Shown here: positions 11,715 through 23,711 of the stretch, one piece after another | How positions within the stretch are numbered: the stretch's first letter is position 1 | How the letters are laid out: the number at the start of each line of letters is the position of its first letter | Source of the DNA: Diprion similis | Lineage: Eukaryota > Arthropoda > Insecta > Hymenoptera > Diprionidae | Length of the DNA stretch: 64,000 nucleotides | Reading direction: 5' to 3' | Assembly: GCF_021155765.1 (NCBI RefSeq) | Contig: NC_060116.1 | Span: forward strand, 17,176,584-17,240,583 | The notes under the pieces: model-generated | The model's database searches: none | What the model saw: the letters and a program-made list of their open reading frames with translations, nothing else | What the model was told of the DNA's origin: nothing | Position numbers and translations under genes: made by a program

Positions 11715-12465
11715 TCAATTTCTACAGTATATCTATATGTTGCTTTACAAATATAGTTTTATCAAATTAAAATTTTTAGACCATTGACATTAATCTTCAA
11801 GTAAATTGTTTTAGCACTCAAGGAGAGTAGTTTACGTTTTACTAAACTATCTTTTTCAATCACAGGGCTAAAAGAAAGCTGAGAATATTGAATGCAAATT
11901 TGGTCAAACGCATTTATTGATATGATCATTAACAAAGTATGTATACTCTTATATATGTATATACAGGTATGTCGTGTTTGATGTTAAAAATATTGAATGA
12001 GAAATTTGCCAATGCGTAAGCATATCGCATTCCATAATGCGTAATGAAGACATGAGAAAATAATCACAGCTGATATTTTAATATTGCTAACTAATACGTT
12101 TCATCATCTTTGTGGATGACGACCATCAATTATTGCTAAATAATCATCGCCCCTATCATACTACCGCATTAATATTCTTCATATGATCTGAACAACCTAA
12201 CCTGAGTATTGTCACCGTCACATTATCAACTCAGTATTTAATAAATTTAATTTTCTTGAAACCGTTAAGAAATTTGGGTTTCCAGTCTCTAATCGCGTAA
12301 CTAATTTTGTATATAATAATATTGTATATTTTATGAGATTCTGCTTTTCCATATTATATTCTATTGATTCAGCTTTGAAGAAATCTCGCCTGATTCGTAG
12401 CGAAAACTCATTGGAAAGCATCGTTCCGTTTCCACGTGGCTACGTCGATACGCCAATGAAAATAC
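11715..12465. other. Convergent 3' intergenic region
   Basis: This AT-rich DNA lies between the stop codons of CDC26 (plus) and the second sideroflexin (minus). It should hold both 3' UTRs. AATAAA on the minus strand near 11914 and ATTAAA on the plus strand near 11766 are candidate polyadenylation signals. Confidence 0.5.
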
Positions 12466-14921
12466 TTATAATCCCTTGTTGAAGTACAGGAACTTTGGTA
12501 CTTTTCCATCCTTGCAATTCTTCTTCAATATCTCGTAATTCTCTGGCTCCCAGTTTTGAATAGTGCTCACCGCAATGGAGCTGCAAAAAGGAGAAGGTAT
12601 AGTTTTTTTCCTGTTTCCATTATCTTGGAAAAATAACATAATTCACGTACGTCACGATATAGACGTGAAACTTGAACTCACCAGTTTTGTGGGAACAGAG
12701 CGCACGCAGTTGGAACCATGAATGTTAGGCTAGAAAATAAAGTCACCCAATACATACTTGCCAGCTTTTCTTTGCATAACGTTGACGAGACTTTTTTGCG
12801 TATTCACTACTTACAAACATCCGACTAGCATAATTTGAATTGGTGCATGAAGGGGTTTAATTCTCTGCATCCAGCCATACGTTTCCAGCTTCGCCATAAT
12901 TGGGGGAAGAATCACTGCGCAAAGAAATAACGATTGAGATAACATTGTCGGTAAATGAGAAATTGACAATTTCTATGACAAACATTACTCACGCATTCCT
13001 GGGGCGCACATGACGATCCTTGAAAAAGTTACTTGACTGATACCCTTGACTGCAGCGATCTGTAATTAAATATGCGCGATCAAAGTCAGGTGTTAGCGGT
13101 TAAACAGGATTAATATCGCGATGATAAATCAGTCCTTGCTACAGTCGTAGTAGGTGCTCACCTTAGATTTTGTTAGCTTGTTACCGTTCTCGTCGCAGAC
13201 GTCAACGCCGTTTGCGATCTCGACTTGCCTCATCAATGGAATATTCGCGCAGTTTGCCGCGGCCACAGCAGCGAATGGGACGTATCTCTGAAAATGATCG
13301 CGTTTCATAAGACCTCGTGGTTTTTAAGAATATTTTCTCAATTCCATCAGACTCACGGCCATCAGAGGGTTCGCCCTATTCTGCCAGTAAGATTTGCATC
13401 CTATTGCTGTTATCATCGCGGCGGCCGTCGCGCTGAAGTACGCCGTGCATAGCTGAGTGGTGCTCACAGGGCTGTTCGCATTTCGGTTCGTGTAGTTCAC
13501 CAGGGCGTTAAAGGACTGGTTTACCCATTGCCAAAAGACAACCGCCGTCGTTGTTCTGTCAGGGATAATTGCGTGTGACAAAATAAATACCGCGTCTTCT
13601 TAACAACACATTTTGAAAACGGCATTCACCTGCCGCAGGGCGATGACATAACGTGAAGAAAATAACTGAATATACCTATAAAATTGGAGCATAGCTCCGG
13701 TGATGGCCATGCCTCCGGGTACCTGGAAAGACATTCTTCCAAATACATTTTGCAGGTCCCCAGTGTCCGGGTGAAACGCCGACTCGTAGAGTTTTTTTGC
13801 GTAAATTATTTGCTCACTGCTCGTCCCGGCGGGTTCCTTGCCCACTCTGAAACAAGACGAGGAAAGTTATTCCGCGTATACTGTCGAAAATCTTTGGCTA
13901 ATTTTAAATCGCCCAGTGCATCTTGTAACGCATTATATACATATTATAGGTATACACTTATTGTTAGTATAATGTGCAGAGGCGGTAAAATACCAGCTGC
14001 TGTATGTAGTTATGTATAACTAGTCGCGAGAATGTCCTTGTCCTCGCTGAACTTTAAGAATAGATTTCATCTAACCGATGCTCTTTGCACACTTCCGCAT
14101 ACAAGTACGATGTGCATCTGCGCAGACATTTTGCAAGGGGCACGGACCTTGATTCTCATATCCATACCGCTTTGCGCTTATTCCGTTCGCGATGGCGAAA
14201 AATAAAACTATATACGCCACTCGTTTAAAGGAAAAATTTATATAATATCACCGAGAGAGCAATCTACACAGCCTTGCGGTGTAAAAGTTAGAGACAGCGT
14301 GCAAATTACTTATTCCAATACTCAGCACTAACAATAAGCATAACGCTTTGAACGATAGTTCCAAGGTCCCAAGATTAAAAATCAGCTTCTATCAGTTATG
14401 AATGATAATAATTATGCCAGTTTGTTTATCAAAATTATGTACTGCTAATGGAGATTTACTATTACACAAACTGCGTCAATTTTTTTTTTTCTTTGTTTCT
14501 TATGTTTTAATACTTTTTTTTCTACAAATAACAATTACGCTTGGATATGCCTAGGCTGATTGATTGCGAATGCATTGAGCGGTTGTTCAATGCCGCATTG
14601 TTCGATACAGTGTGATGTAATTCGAAGCTTCGACACCTGGCACGAGGCGTCTTCCGCGGGCATAATTTAGAACTCTTTATGCAATAATACGCCTAATGCA
14701 ACTCGAATACTGACAATTAACCCATAGATTACACCGCGATACCTGAATTTTAATTACGAAAATTACCTGTATTGTTCGCACAGCTCCTTTGCCGCCAGGA
14801 GTTGCTCGCTGGAGGTGGTACAAGTCCTGAAATCCGTTACCCAAGCAAAATGCTTCCATCGTCCAGCGAAAGTGCTCAAATCCCAAAGCGGCTTATCCAG
14901 ATCTATCCTGTCCACTGCCAT
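12466..14921 (-). CDS. Sideroflexin, conventional copy (326 aa, 8 exons)
   Basis: Exons run 14921-14767, 13846-13676, 13555-13357, 13287-13162, 13059-12993, 12914-12815, 12729-12682 and 12580-12466. Every junction is GT-AG and in phase, summing to 981 nt. The 326-aa length is normal for SFXN1/2/3-type mitochondrial serine carriers. Seen: [13 protein letters not shown], the signature HPDTG at about residues 77-81, [27 protein letters not shown], the PFAAVAAAN segment followed by IPLMRQ, CAPGM, CALFPQN and the terminal YFNKGL. The start [14 protein letters not shown] is typical. A second, divergent paralogue is at 2384-3936; exons of 171 and 48 nt are the same length in both genes. A noncoding first exon is inferred near 15934-16080. 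Confidence 0.97.
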
Positions 14922-15933
14922 GTCGGTGTCTCTGGATGTTAAAATTCTCGATTGACAAGTACACGCGATAATTTTGGTCTATAATAATAATTACTGTTTT
15001 TTTTATTATGGTATGTTTTTTTTTTTTTATTTTTTTGTTTTTTTTGCAAGCATCTGTTAAACATGATTTCTAGACCGTCCAACATTTATACAACCTTACC
15101 CGCTATAATTATAAGAAACAGAAAAAACAGAAACAGTCGTAGAGAGATTTGAAAAGTGAGATCAGTTCTTTAAAGGTGGATTGAAAATCGTTTTAAAAAT
15201 TGAAACTACACTCCATTTAGATTCGCATATACGACCATTCGATCTGGTATAAAATATGTAAGGCTTTTTTGCCTGCAATACGAATTCCAGAGGTTCTTCA
15301 TATTCTACTTTACAAGCATTTTCCTAAACGAGGACGCTGGCTTTACGGGCTATCGACCTTCGCCAGGAAAGAAATGCAACTATAACTGCATCGCCTCGTT
15401 CCTCTTCCTGCCTATATATCTACTACATAACATGTATGCACGTGTGTTTTTCCCTCGATGTATGCAAGAACGGGCATTCAGCTGCAGCCGGTCCACAAGG
15501 TCGACCCAATTCCCCTATTACTCTGCATATACATACATTATAGGTGCGTATCATCGTGTAAAATAATACTGACGGATCTATTTTCATTCGTCTCCAAAAT
15601 ATTCAACACTTTTCCGGCCAGTTTACATGCCATTCGTAGCGAGAATAATATGATACGTTGTAGGCTTGAGGTAGGTATAGGTGTGTATTGAACTAACGAG
15701 GGGACGACCATCACGTGAGAGTACAAGTACGCGAGAATCAAAGCGTGAGGATGGTAATGATGGGAATTATGCTTGTGAGAATTTACATACATAGGTGTAT
15801 GGTTTATCTTTTAGAGCGCGATGATCGGCTGAATCTCATAAAAATTCTGAAGTTCATTCGATGAAAAAAAAGTACACATCAACTTGCACTCGCTGTTTTT
15901 CTTATTCGTAAACAACATTCCAAATCCGCTTAC
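14922..15933. other. Intron-like spacer upstream of sideroflexin
   Basis: Mostly AT-rich, with T runs near 14996-15050. It probably corresponds to the first intron of the conventional sideroflexin gene. I see no exon or RNA gene. Confidence 0.4.
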
Positions 15934-16080
15934 CGGTGACCGCGTGTGTCGCTTCGCCTCGCCTCTTCCTTCACGTCGCTGATCCGCTTGCTGCTCTCTA
16001 CTGCCGCTTATCGTTAGTACTTTCGAGGAATGAAAACCTGACAAACCCACCGCGAACACCGACACGCCATCGTCGGGGGA
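15934..16080 (-). other. Probable noncoding 5' exon of the second sideroflexin
   Basis: On the minus strand a CpG-rich segment ends at GGTCACCG/GTAAGC, a strong donor whose last exon base is 15934. A matching acceptor, AACATCCAG, lies just upstream of the sideroflexin ATG at 14921. Splicing would remove about 1 kb. The right boundary (transcription start) is a guess. No transcript evidence is available. Confidence 0.5.
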
Positions 16081-18171
16081 CGAACTTCGGAACTTGGAAC
16101 ACCGCTGGCGGCTCCGTTGGCAACGTCTTCCTCTTCCTTATTTTTATCGCGCTCATGATCGTCAAATTCGTTTTGATTTAAAAATTTTCATTTTTTCACT
16201 CATGTTTTTTTTTCTGTACCGATGATTTAATTCTACTGGTATAGCTTCACATTTCACTTGATTTTATAATTATAGGTATTATGAGAAAAGGCGAAATAAA
16301 GAAGAATCCTGTAACGGGTATTGAGAGCAGTTTACTCATAAGAAATTTTATTTCTCTAATAGATCAAGGATAAACACGCATTAAGTATTATTAGCGAATC
16401 CTTATCATTTCTGACATGGTAAAAAACTACAATCTAGAGGAATTACTTGTCCCACGCAAGACTGACTATTAAAAGAACAACGGCTCACAATAAAGTTTCG
16501 CAATATTGACTGTGGTACTAAAATTCCGAAACATACTTCTTACATTTTTCTTCATATTAATTCAATATTAGTTTATCAGTATCTTACGCTATCAGAGGGT
16601 ATGGGAATAGGTGTGTTGCCATCCAACAGGCGGTTGAGTGTAAAGCTAACGTTCGACTTTAAAGTCATATAAACTCAGGGCCGTGACGAGGATAGTCACG
16701 GACTGGCACTCGTCGTGCAGCGAACAATGAGTTCTGTTCACGTCACGTTGTAAGAATTTATTCACTCACGTGTGAATTCATTCACGCGCGGAGACAGCAG
16801 AGTCGAACAATATTTATTTTACTTTATTGTTTTACTTCTATTTTCTAAAATGGTGGAAAATTGTATGTCCAAAAACAAATTTTGTGTGACTCATAGTAAA
16901 TGTCTCCATGCAGCGTCATCGGTATATTTGTATAGTAAAATTGTGTTTCATCCGTACAGGGATAACATCTATATCGTAATGATTTTCTAAGCTGCACGTA
17001 CGAGACGCGGTCGAATTTACGAAGAAGAGAAAAACGTTATTTAATAACATTTTTCCGAGATATTGAAATGCTGAGACTATAAAGTCAACATGGCTGCCAT
17101 CGGTGGCACACTTGCCGTTTCATTTCGGTTGTACGATTATTTTCGACGTTCGTCATTTATCGAGTAGTATCTACGACAAAACTGTGCGATGGCAAGAATA
17201 GTTTAGTCACGATTCCGTCTTCGATGAAACCTTCGAGACTCTGAATTTAGCTCGGAAAATTTTCGCCTCTATGTGTACGAACATTTTATCGATAGTTTAT
17301 TCATAAACTTGAAATTGTGGCGGTACGAAGTCGATATTTCTTCCAGGCTCTTGCGTTATCGAATGCACTGATTGCTCAGGATTATTCTGTGTACCACAGG
17401 CTATTGACAGATACTTTAAAACGATTACAGGGAATTGCTTTTAACTGTTTGAAACCCTGGATCGATGTTCCATACACTAATATGTACATAAAAGTCTGTG
17501 ATACAATCCAACGCCTTGTCGGTGGATTGGGGGGGGGGGGGGGGGGGGGGGGTTGCAGTGAACATAACAGGAAGAATAGGAATTTCACCGAAATGATCTG
17601 TATATCTGTTCCTCATGTGACGTCAAAACCAGTAGAATTCCCTTTCGAATAATTCACGGTCGCGTGAGGTTGCCTCTGGAAACAGTACTGCAGACGACGA
17701 TCCAACGAGTTATTTAAATTTATACTTTTCCGGTACCAGAGAATTAGATACAGATACATTACAGATGCCTATTATATTTTATACGTATATGTATGTATTG
17801 CCGGGTGTAATTGACACAGAATTTGTACGAAGTCAAGGGATCAATAGATTCAGAATTCAACGAGCGGTGAGCTTTCCCACTTCGACGAGTTGAGCGACTG
17901 ACTCTGAAAACTTGGAAAACTATTTTGCCTGGAAAATGTGGCCGACTGACAATAATTTTGGAAAAAATTTCAATGTATTGTAATGATCGATATAAATGCG
18001 AAATATTCTTACATTGACGGTTTTTTGTACCGTGCCAGTGTAATTAGAACCGTTACTATTTACGTGAGTCGTACGAATTCGTCATCATGCGGGCCGATCT
18101 GTGTCATAAGGCCAGCATTCGTAGAATCATCTTTCAGTCATTCTAGGTCACGCGGATCTTTTATAAGTGTA
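16081..18171. other. Intergenic DNA between sideroflexin and PWWP2
   Basis: No protein gene could be supported. A YY1-like AACATGGCTGCC at about 17088 and modest CpG enrichment at 17.0-17.3 kb might mark a noncoding transcript start, but the frame there closes after about 25 codons. A 24-base G run lies at 17529-17552. Confidence 0.4.
17529..17552 (+). repeat. Homopolymer G tract (G24)
   Basis: An uninterrupted run of 24 G follows GGTGGATT. Such runs can form G-quadruplexes and are prone to length errors, so the exact count may not be reliable. Confidence 0.9.
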
Positions 18172-18470
18172 CTCTACTGAAAATTGTTCTATAATAAATC
18201 ACATGACGTTATGACCGATATCCCGATGTATTTTATTATGTAATTTAACATGTGAATACGATTCAATACGTAATAAATAACAAAGTATCACGAAACCTAT
18301 GATTCGTCATATGATTTGTTATGTATTTTATTATATAATCTATACTTCATAATTTATTATGTGGCTTGTTATGTTTTGAGACGTATTCACGTGTTAAATT
18401 AAATGGTAAAATGCATAGGGATATCGGTCATAACGTTATGTGATTTACCATAGAATAATTTTCAGTAGAG
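18172..18470. mobile_element. 299-bp foldback element, probable Tc1/mariner-type MITE
   Basis: The two ends are long imperfect inverted repeats of about 88 bp each (18172-18260 and 18382-18470). The outer 14 bases, CTCTACTGAAAATT, are an exact mirror of the other end. Both arms share the core GACCGATATCCC and the block CACATGACGTTATG (CACATAACGTTATG in the other arm). The element is flanked on both sides by TA (18170-18171 and 18471-18472), the target duplication left by Tc1/mariner transposases. The interior is AT-rich and has no coding capacity, so it is non-autonomous. Base differences between the arms indicate it is not brand new. Confidence 0.8.
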
Positions 18471-18949
18471 TAAAGTCATTTTAAACACATGGGCGGAGTC
18501 GTTTATGGACTTGTACAAAGTCAATACCGGATCACGCTGTTTCGGGCATGAGCCTGGAGAATCTGCCAAATTACCTCTTATTGTTTTCCCAGTAAAAATT
18601 TTAGGGTCTAATATTCAACCAAATAACATCGACGAAATGTGAGATGTATGTAGTCGACGACGAATTTATACTTCTTCATGAAAAGACGCTGCACTGTGTT
18701 GAAAGTAAAAAAATTCAACAGCTTGATCGAAGTTCAAGTTTTTTTCCACCGTTGCGAGAGGTGAAAATATTTCCGAATAAAATAATCAAATGTCGAAAAG
18801 TCACACGAACCATACATATAACCTAAGCCGGTGTACTTTCGTTTCTCAGACTCAACCATTTTCCACTTTTTTGCTGCAGAAATCCTTTCGCACGATTCAT
18901 AGAATCGTTAATGTCAAAGGACGAAAACAGCTGGCGTGGAATAAAACGA

Positions 18950-19158
18950 AGAGACCGGAAGCGTCTCGTAGCGGGAAAAATCGCGGAACCCTCGAGGCCC
19001 CCGTTCCGCCGGCCCTGAGCCGTCGCGACGTCTCGCGCATGCGCCTGAGAGAGCAGCGATCCAGCTGTGCGTTGAGCAATGGCGGCTTCCCCTCGCCCCG
19101 CGGCGGGCAGCTCGCACGTCAGTCCGACAGACCCGAGTAATAATTCTCACGAACCAAT
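18950..19158 (+). promoter_or_regulatory. CpG-rich promoter and 5' UTR of PWWP2
   Basis: CpG is dense here compared with the surrounding AT-rich DNA. GCGCATGCGC near 19037, inside CTCGCGCATGCGCCTGAG, is a perfect palindromic NRF1-type site. AATATGGCGGAC at 19157-19168, overlapping the start codon, is a YY1-type site, and another ATGGCGGC lies at 19079. No TATA box is seen. This is the usual architecture of a broadly expressed chromatin gene. Factor binding is inferred from motifs only. Confidence 0.6.
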
Positions 19159-22100
19159 ATGGCGGACTCGGGAGCCCCGACCGAGCTGGGTCTCGTTAAA
19201 GGTGAAAAAATCCTCGTGAGCGTGGAATCAATGCTGCCAGACATCGTGGTCGTGTCGTTTGAACACGGGACTAAATTGTTTCAAGGGGCGCTGCTCGACG
19301 CTACGAAAAGGTAAGAAGGCACCCCGCATTTACTTATACACACCTTTCCTATATGTACGTATATCAATCGCACGCCCCTTTAAACTCGCTCGTTGGCTTT
19401 CATAGATCAGACGAAACGACGATCTGTCGTCGCCGATATTTTCGTCCTCTATTTCACCCACCAAGACGGTGATATAGCCTCGTTTGAAACTACGTTATTT
19501 TACGATGTGGAAACCGAACGTCGCCTCGTCCTTCCGTCGACCGTTCCAACACTTTGCCTCGTCACGTTTTTCGCTCCTTACGAAAATCCCTCGATTCTTT
19601 CTAGTCTACCGGCTTTCTTATTGGGGTGAAATTTTTCCCAAATATTCTTCGCTCACGTCCCTCTCTTTACTCGCATAATTCTACGTCCCTGTCTTGGACG
19701 GAAAATGTATAAACCAACAGCGGCTAGACTCTGTACTCCTTCGAATTTCGCAACACTTTTTTCTCATGCGACTCGACTCAAGGTTTCGGTTTCGGAAATT
19801 TATACTCGTAACTTCTTCGTTGGACGGATTGCGTCCGGTTCATGTTCGGCTGTTCAAATTCTCAAATAGTCACTTTCCTTAGGTAGGCGATAAGGAAAGA
19901 GAGAGAGAAAGAAAGAAAGAAAGAGCCGTCGTTTCGTCGCAGCCTTTCCTGATCCTTGTCCTGAATCCTCCACCGAACGGGGTTCTTCCTGCCGGACGCG
20001 TATGTAACCTGTGCAACGTAAAAAAAAGCATCTTCATTGTTTCGTAACCCCGTTTTCGATCGGCCAGGAGTCGTGGACTGGAAACAGGCTGAAAGCCTTC
20101 GACTGTGTGACCGACCGATTCCCTTCAACCCCCCCGAGAGTGCCGTTAAATTCTCGCACACATTCTGTGTCTCTGTACCTGCCTATTCTGCACACAAAGT
20201 TTCTTCTTGGGTCGTTCGAGGCCTCACTTTTCCCCTCTTTCCATATTTACCCCGATAGCATTCTGATATCCGCATTGCGAAACCGATAGTTCTGTCGTGT
20301 ATCCATATACACAGCATGGGCAGCATGGCATGCGCGCAGAGTTTAAAAAGATTCAACTATGTTAATGCTGCATTGCCGATTATTATCCCGAGATTACAAG
20401 TTCAAACTCTGATAAGCTGTGTACTTGGCAAGTACCTGCAATGACGAGATACAACTTCTTGGATCGTAGACATTTACAACGGCGACGGTCAATTTCTTCA
20501 ACTCGTCACGCTAAATATTTCCTTCGTCCGAATTATGCTCCGCGAAGCGACGGCACGCTACGTTGTCCTCTTCTTCTCGCCCAGTCGTCGTCGTTGTTCG
20601 TAATAATTCAATACTCATCGCACTACGCGGTCAGCATAAGTCGCTCTTTGTTCCTTTTTCTCGCGGTTGGTTCTCTTGGTCATTTCTACATTTAGTAATT
20701 TTTGTCCTCAGCCATGCCGCCTCGCGAATGGCGTGTAATATATTTTTGTATTTTATATATATACACTTTTTTTCTTTTATCTCTTGCTAAACGCACCTAT
20801 CGCGAAGCGGAAAGCGAACGATTCGCAGTATACACGTGTACACACACACTCACGATTAACTATGCATATTCGTGAACATTTCGTGTATAGATCGCTACTA
20901 TATACACCAAAAAATGCTAATTAATTCGACACTGCTGGTTCATTATACCCGATGTATTATTATACACTTCGGGACTCGCAAGATTCGAATGTTTTTCATA
21001 TTACTGACGCAAATCGAGAACGCGATTACGTTCATGTATCATAATTATCAAGGTGCAGTAGGTATACAAAGAATTCATTTCCTTCATCAGGCAGCTGCGA
21101 GTAAAAAATACGTCATTTAGACTGCTAGAAGCCGTCGGGATGATCATATTGCGTCGTAAAATTAGAGTTTTCTTTGTCCAATTTGCCTCGGAAACAAACA
21201 AGGGAGATTCGAATGACATGTAGCTAACACACGTACTTGGTGGAATCCAGTGTACCTAGTTGAAAAAAATGTTGAGAAGTTGAGCGTGACGAACGAGCAG
21301 CGCTGTAATGTGCCGCCGCCTCGTCGCAGCGACGGATTGCTTCCGATATGCACACGTAGCCACAACAAGTGACGACGGGTCATCGGTCGCCCGAAACTTA
21401 TTCTACCTTTGCACCCTGCAGGCCTCGTTACGTTCCTTTCGCTAAAGAAGAAGCTAGCATCCAGAATGCGCAGCCAAATGTTCTAATGTTCGTTCGAGTG
21501 AGGTATAAGTGAAGTCCGAAACTCAAAATCTTGTGAAATACCTGGAACCCCCGATACTTTTAATAGAATTGTGAGGATGAAACTGAACTGCATTTAATCG
21601 CTGTTGGTATGATTATATAAATCACACACATGCTTCTTGAAAGCCAAAATGGGAAAATATTTTTTACTACTCAAAAGCATATCTTACATTACAATGCAAT
21701 GCCATGGATATTATGCATAATTCTTACACGACTGATACGTGACGCTCAGAAGGAAAGCGGGCTTCTTTCTATTCCTGAATGAAATCAATATAGTTGAAAT
21801 AAATTAATTATCAGCACAGTACCGACCAGAGTCCATGTATTTGTGCGAAAACGTGCCGCGGTAAATTGGATAGAACAGACCTGTTATGTCGGTTAGATTC
21901 CATGCGCCATAAAAATATAATATTTATACTCTAGAAACTCTATGTCTCATTTGCACCGCGGATAATTATATGCCCACACTTCAGGTAGTCGAGTAATTCG
22001 TGGAAGCCTAATAGAACCGAAAGTCATCGTTCCTCAATAACGGGGGAACTTCAAAATGAAACCCTAATCTACTCGTTACAGTATTATATTCTTTACCTGA

Positions 22101-23656
22101 ATTCAAAACGACGAATTCCGACACCTCAAGGATAACTAAAATATGTCTATAATACGTCTACGTAACGTGGCTTGTAATTTCAAATAACATTCAAACGAAT
22201 CGTTCTCTGGAATAGTATTTGCAGAAAAAAAATGGTGATTTCAATAAAGCAGCCCATTCGCATCAATTCTGTGTTCATTCTCCTCGTTGTTCCTCTTCCT
22301 TCTTTCTACGGACCAGGACCGCGTGAATGGTGATGATGTACAGCAGGATGCGGGTGCAGGCCTTGTGCCTGCGATGCAACGTGCAGGCAGGCAGGCAGAC
22401 AAGCAGGCAGGCAGCACCACCAGCAGAACTCGGTTCTGGGGCGTGATTAATGGCCGCGCAGATGTATCACGGCTCATTGGAACCGCATCCGAGCTAAGGA
22501 TACCTTCGAGAGTTGATCTCATCTTCGCCCTTCCTTGTGAATATTCTATTCGCAGCTTCTTTATTTTTCGCACCAGGTATTATATGTTTATCATGGAAAT
22601 GTCAAAGATCGAAGGAATTTAAAGTACAGCCGCGAAACTATCTTCACTCCAGATCCGGTGTTTCCGCCCCGTTTTTGTCTCGTCATTGCAACATTTTTCC
22701 CAATCTCTGAGGCATACATCGTACGCCTCGTGTAGACTGCGCGGGGGCGAAGGGGGGGGGGGACATTTGATCGGCGAATTCATTTGCAAACTAAATTCGT
22801 TCAATTAACGACCTGCCCCCGCGGTTGAGACGCAGCAAGATGGCCGACCGAAATGGTTAGGAAATAAACGGGGGTCGCCTGGCTCGCTTCGTCCCGCCGC
22901 CGTTTTGCCGCCTCCCTCTGCTCATCCGTCTGTTTCTGCCTACTTTAGTTGATTGCCAGGTAGGGCTCTGAATGCCATCGCGTAGAGTCACCCCAAATAT
23001 GGTCAAAGACGCCTAACCCTAACCTTTTTTCATCCGGTCTTTTCTTGAGTCGGATGACTCACTCGACTCGTTTGCTTTTGCATCCGGAATTATTCGCCAA
23101 CTGACTTATCCTGCAAAGTAGCCTTGTAGCTATTCATGTTATTTTTTACGATCCTCCAAAACTCGTTCTGGGATAATTATCGCGGATATTATTATTTTCG
23201 TATACCGATTCACGATTATATACGTGGGTTACATACACATATTATCACGCAGAATTGCAAATTTGGATACAACTATCTGGATACGAATCGGATAATGCCG
23301 TGTGTTAGAGAAATAGAAACAACCTTGATCCTCGAGCCGAAAATTTTTACGCAAATTTTAGCCGTATCAAAATTCATGATCACCTGTTTCTGGAATTATT
23401 TCTTTCCTCTTCATTAGATTATACGAAATAACGTATAGTAACAGTGTGAAATAATATGATTTCTTTTTCTTCCAAGCGTCTTTAGTTATGAAATAGTGCA
23501 GCTGATACATATATATATATATATATACATCGGTCTGAGATAAACCCTCGGCGCCACACATCATATGATGGGCGTGCCTGTATAGGTAGACGGTTGTTCT
23601 TCACACGCAACATGAACACAGAGTCGAAAATTGTAGTCGTATGTGTAGTCATATAG

Positions 23657-23711
<55 letters not shown>

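Noticed and set aside
22241-22622. 110-codon frames on both strands with a GCAG repeat
   Set aside because: They depend on a microsatellite, have no family similarity, and lie inside PWWP2 intron 1.
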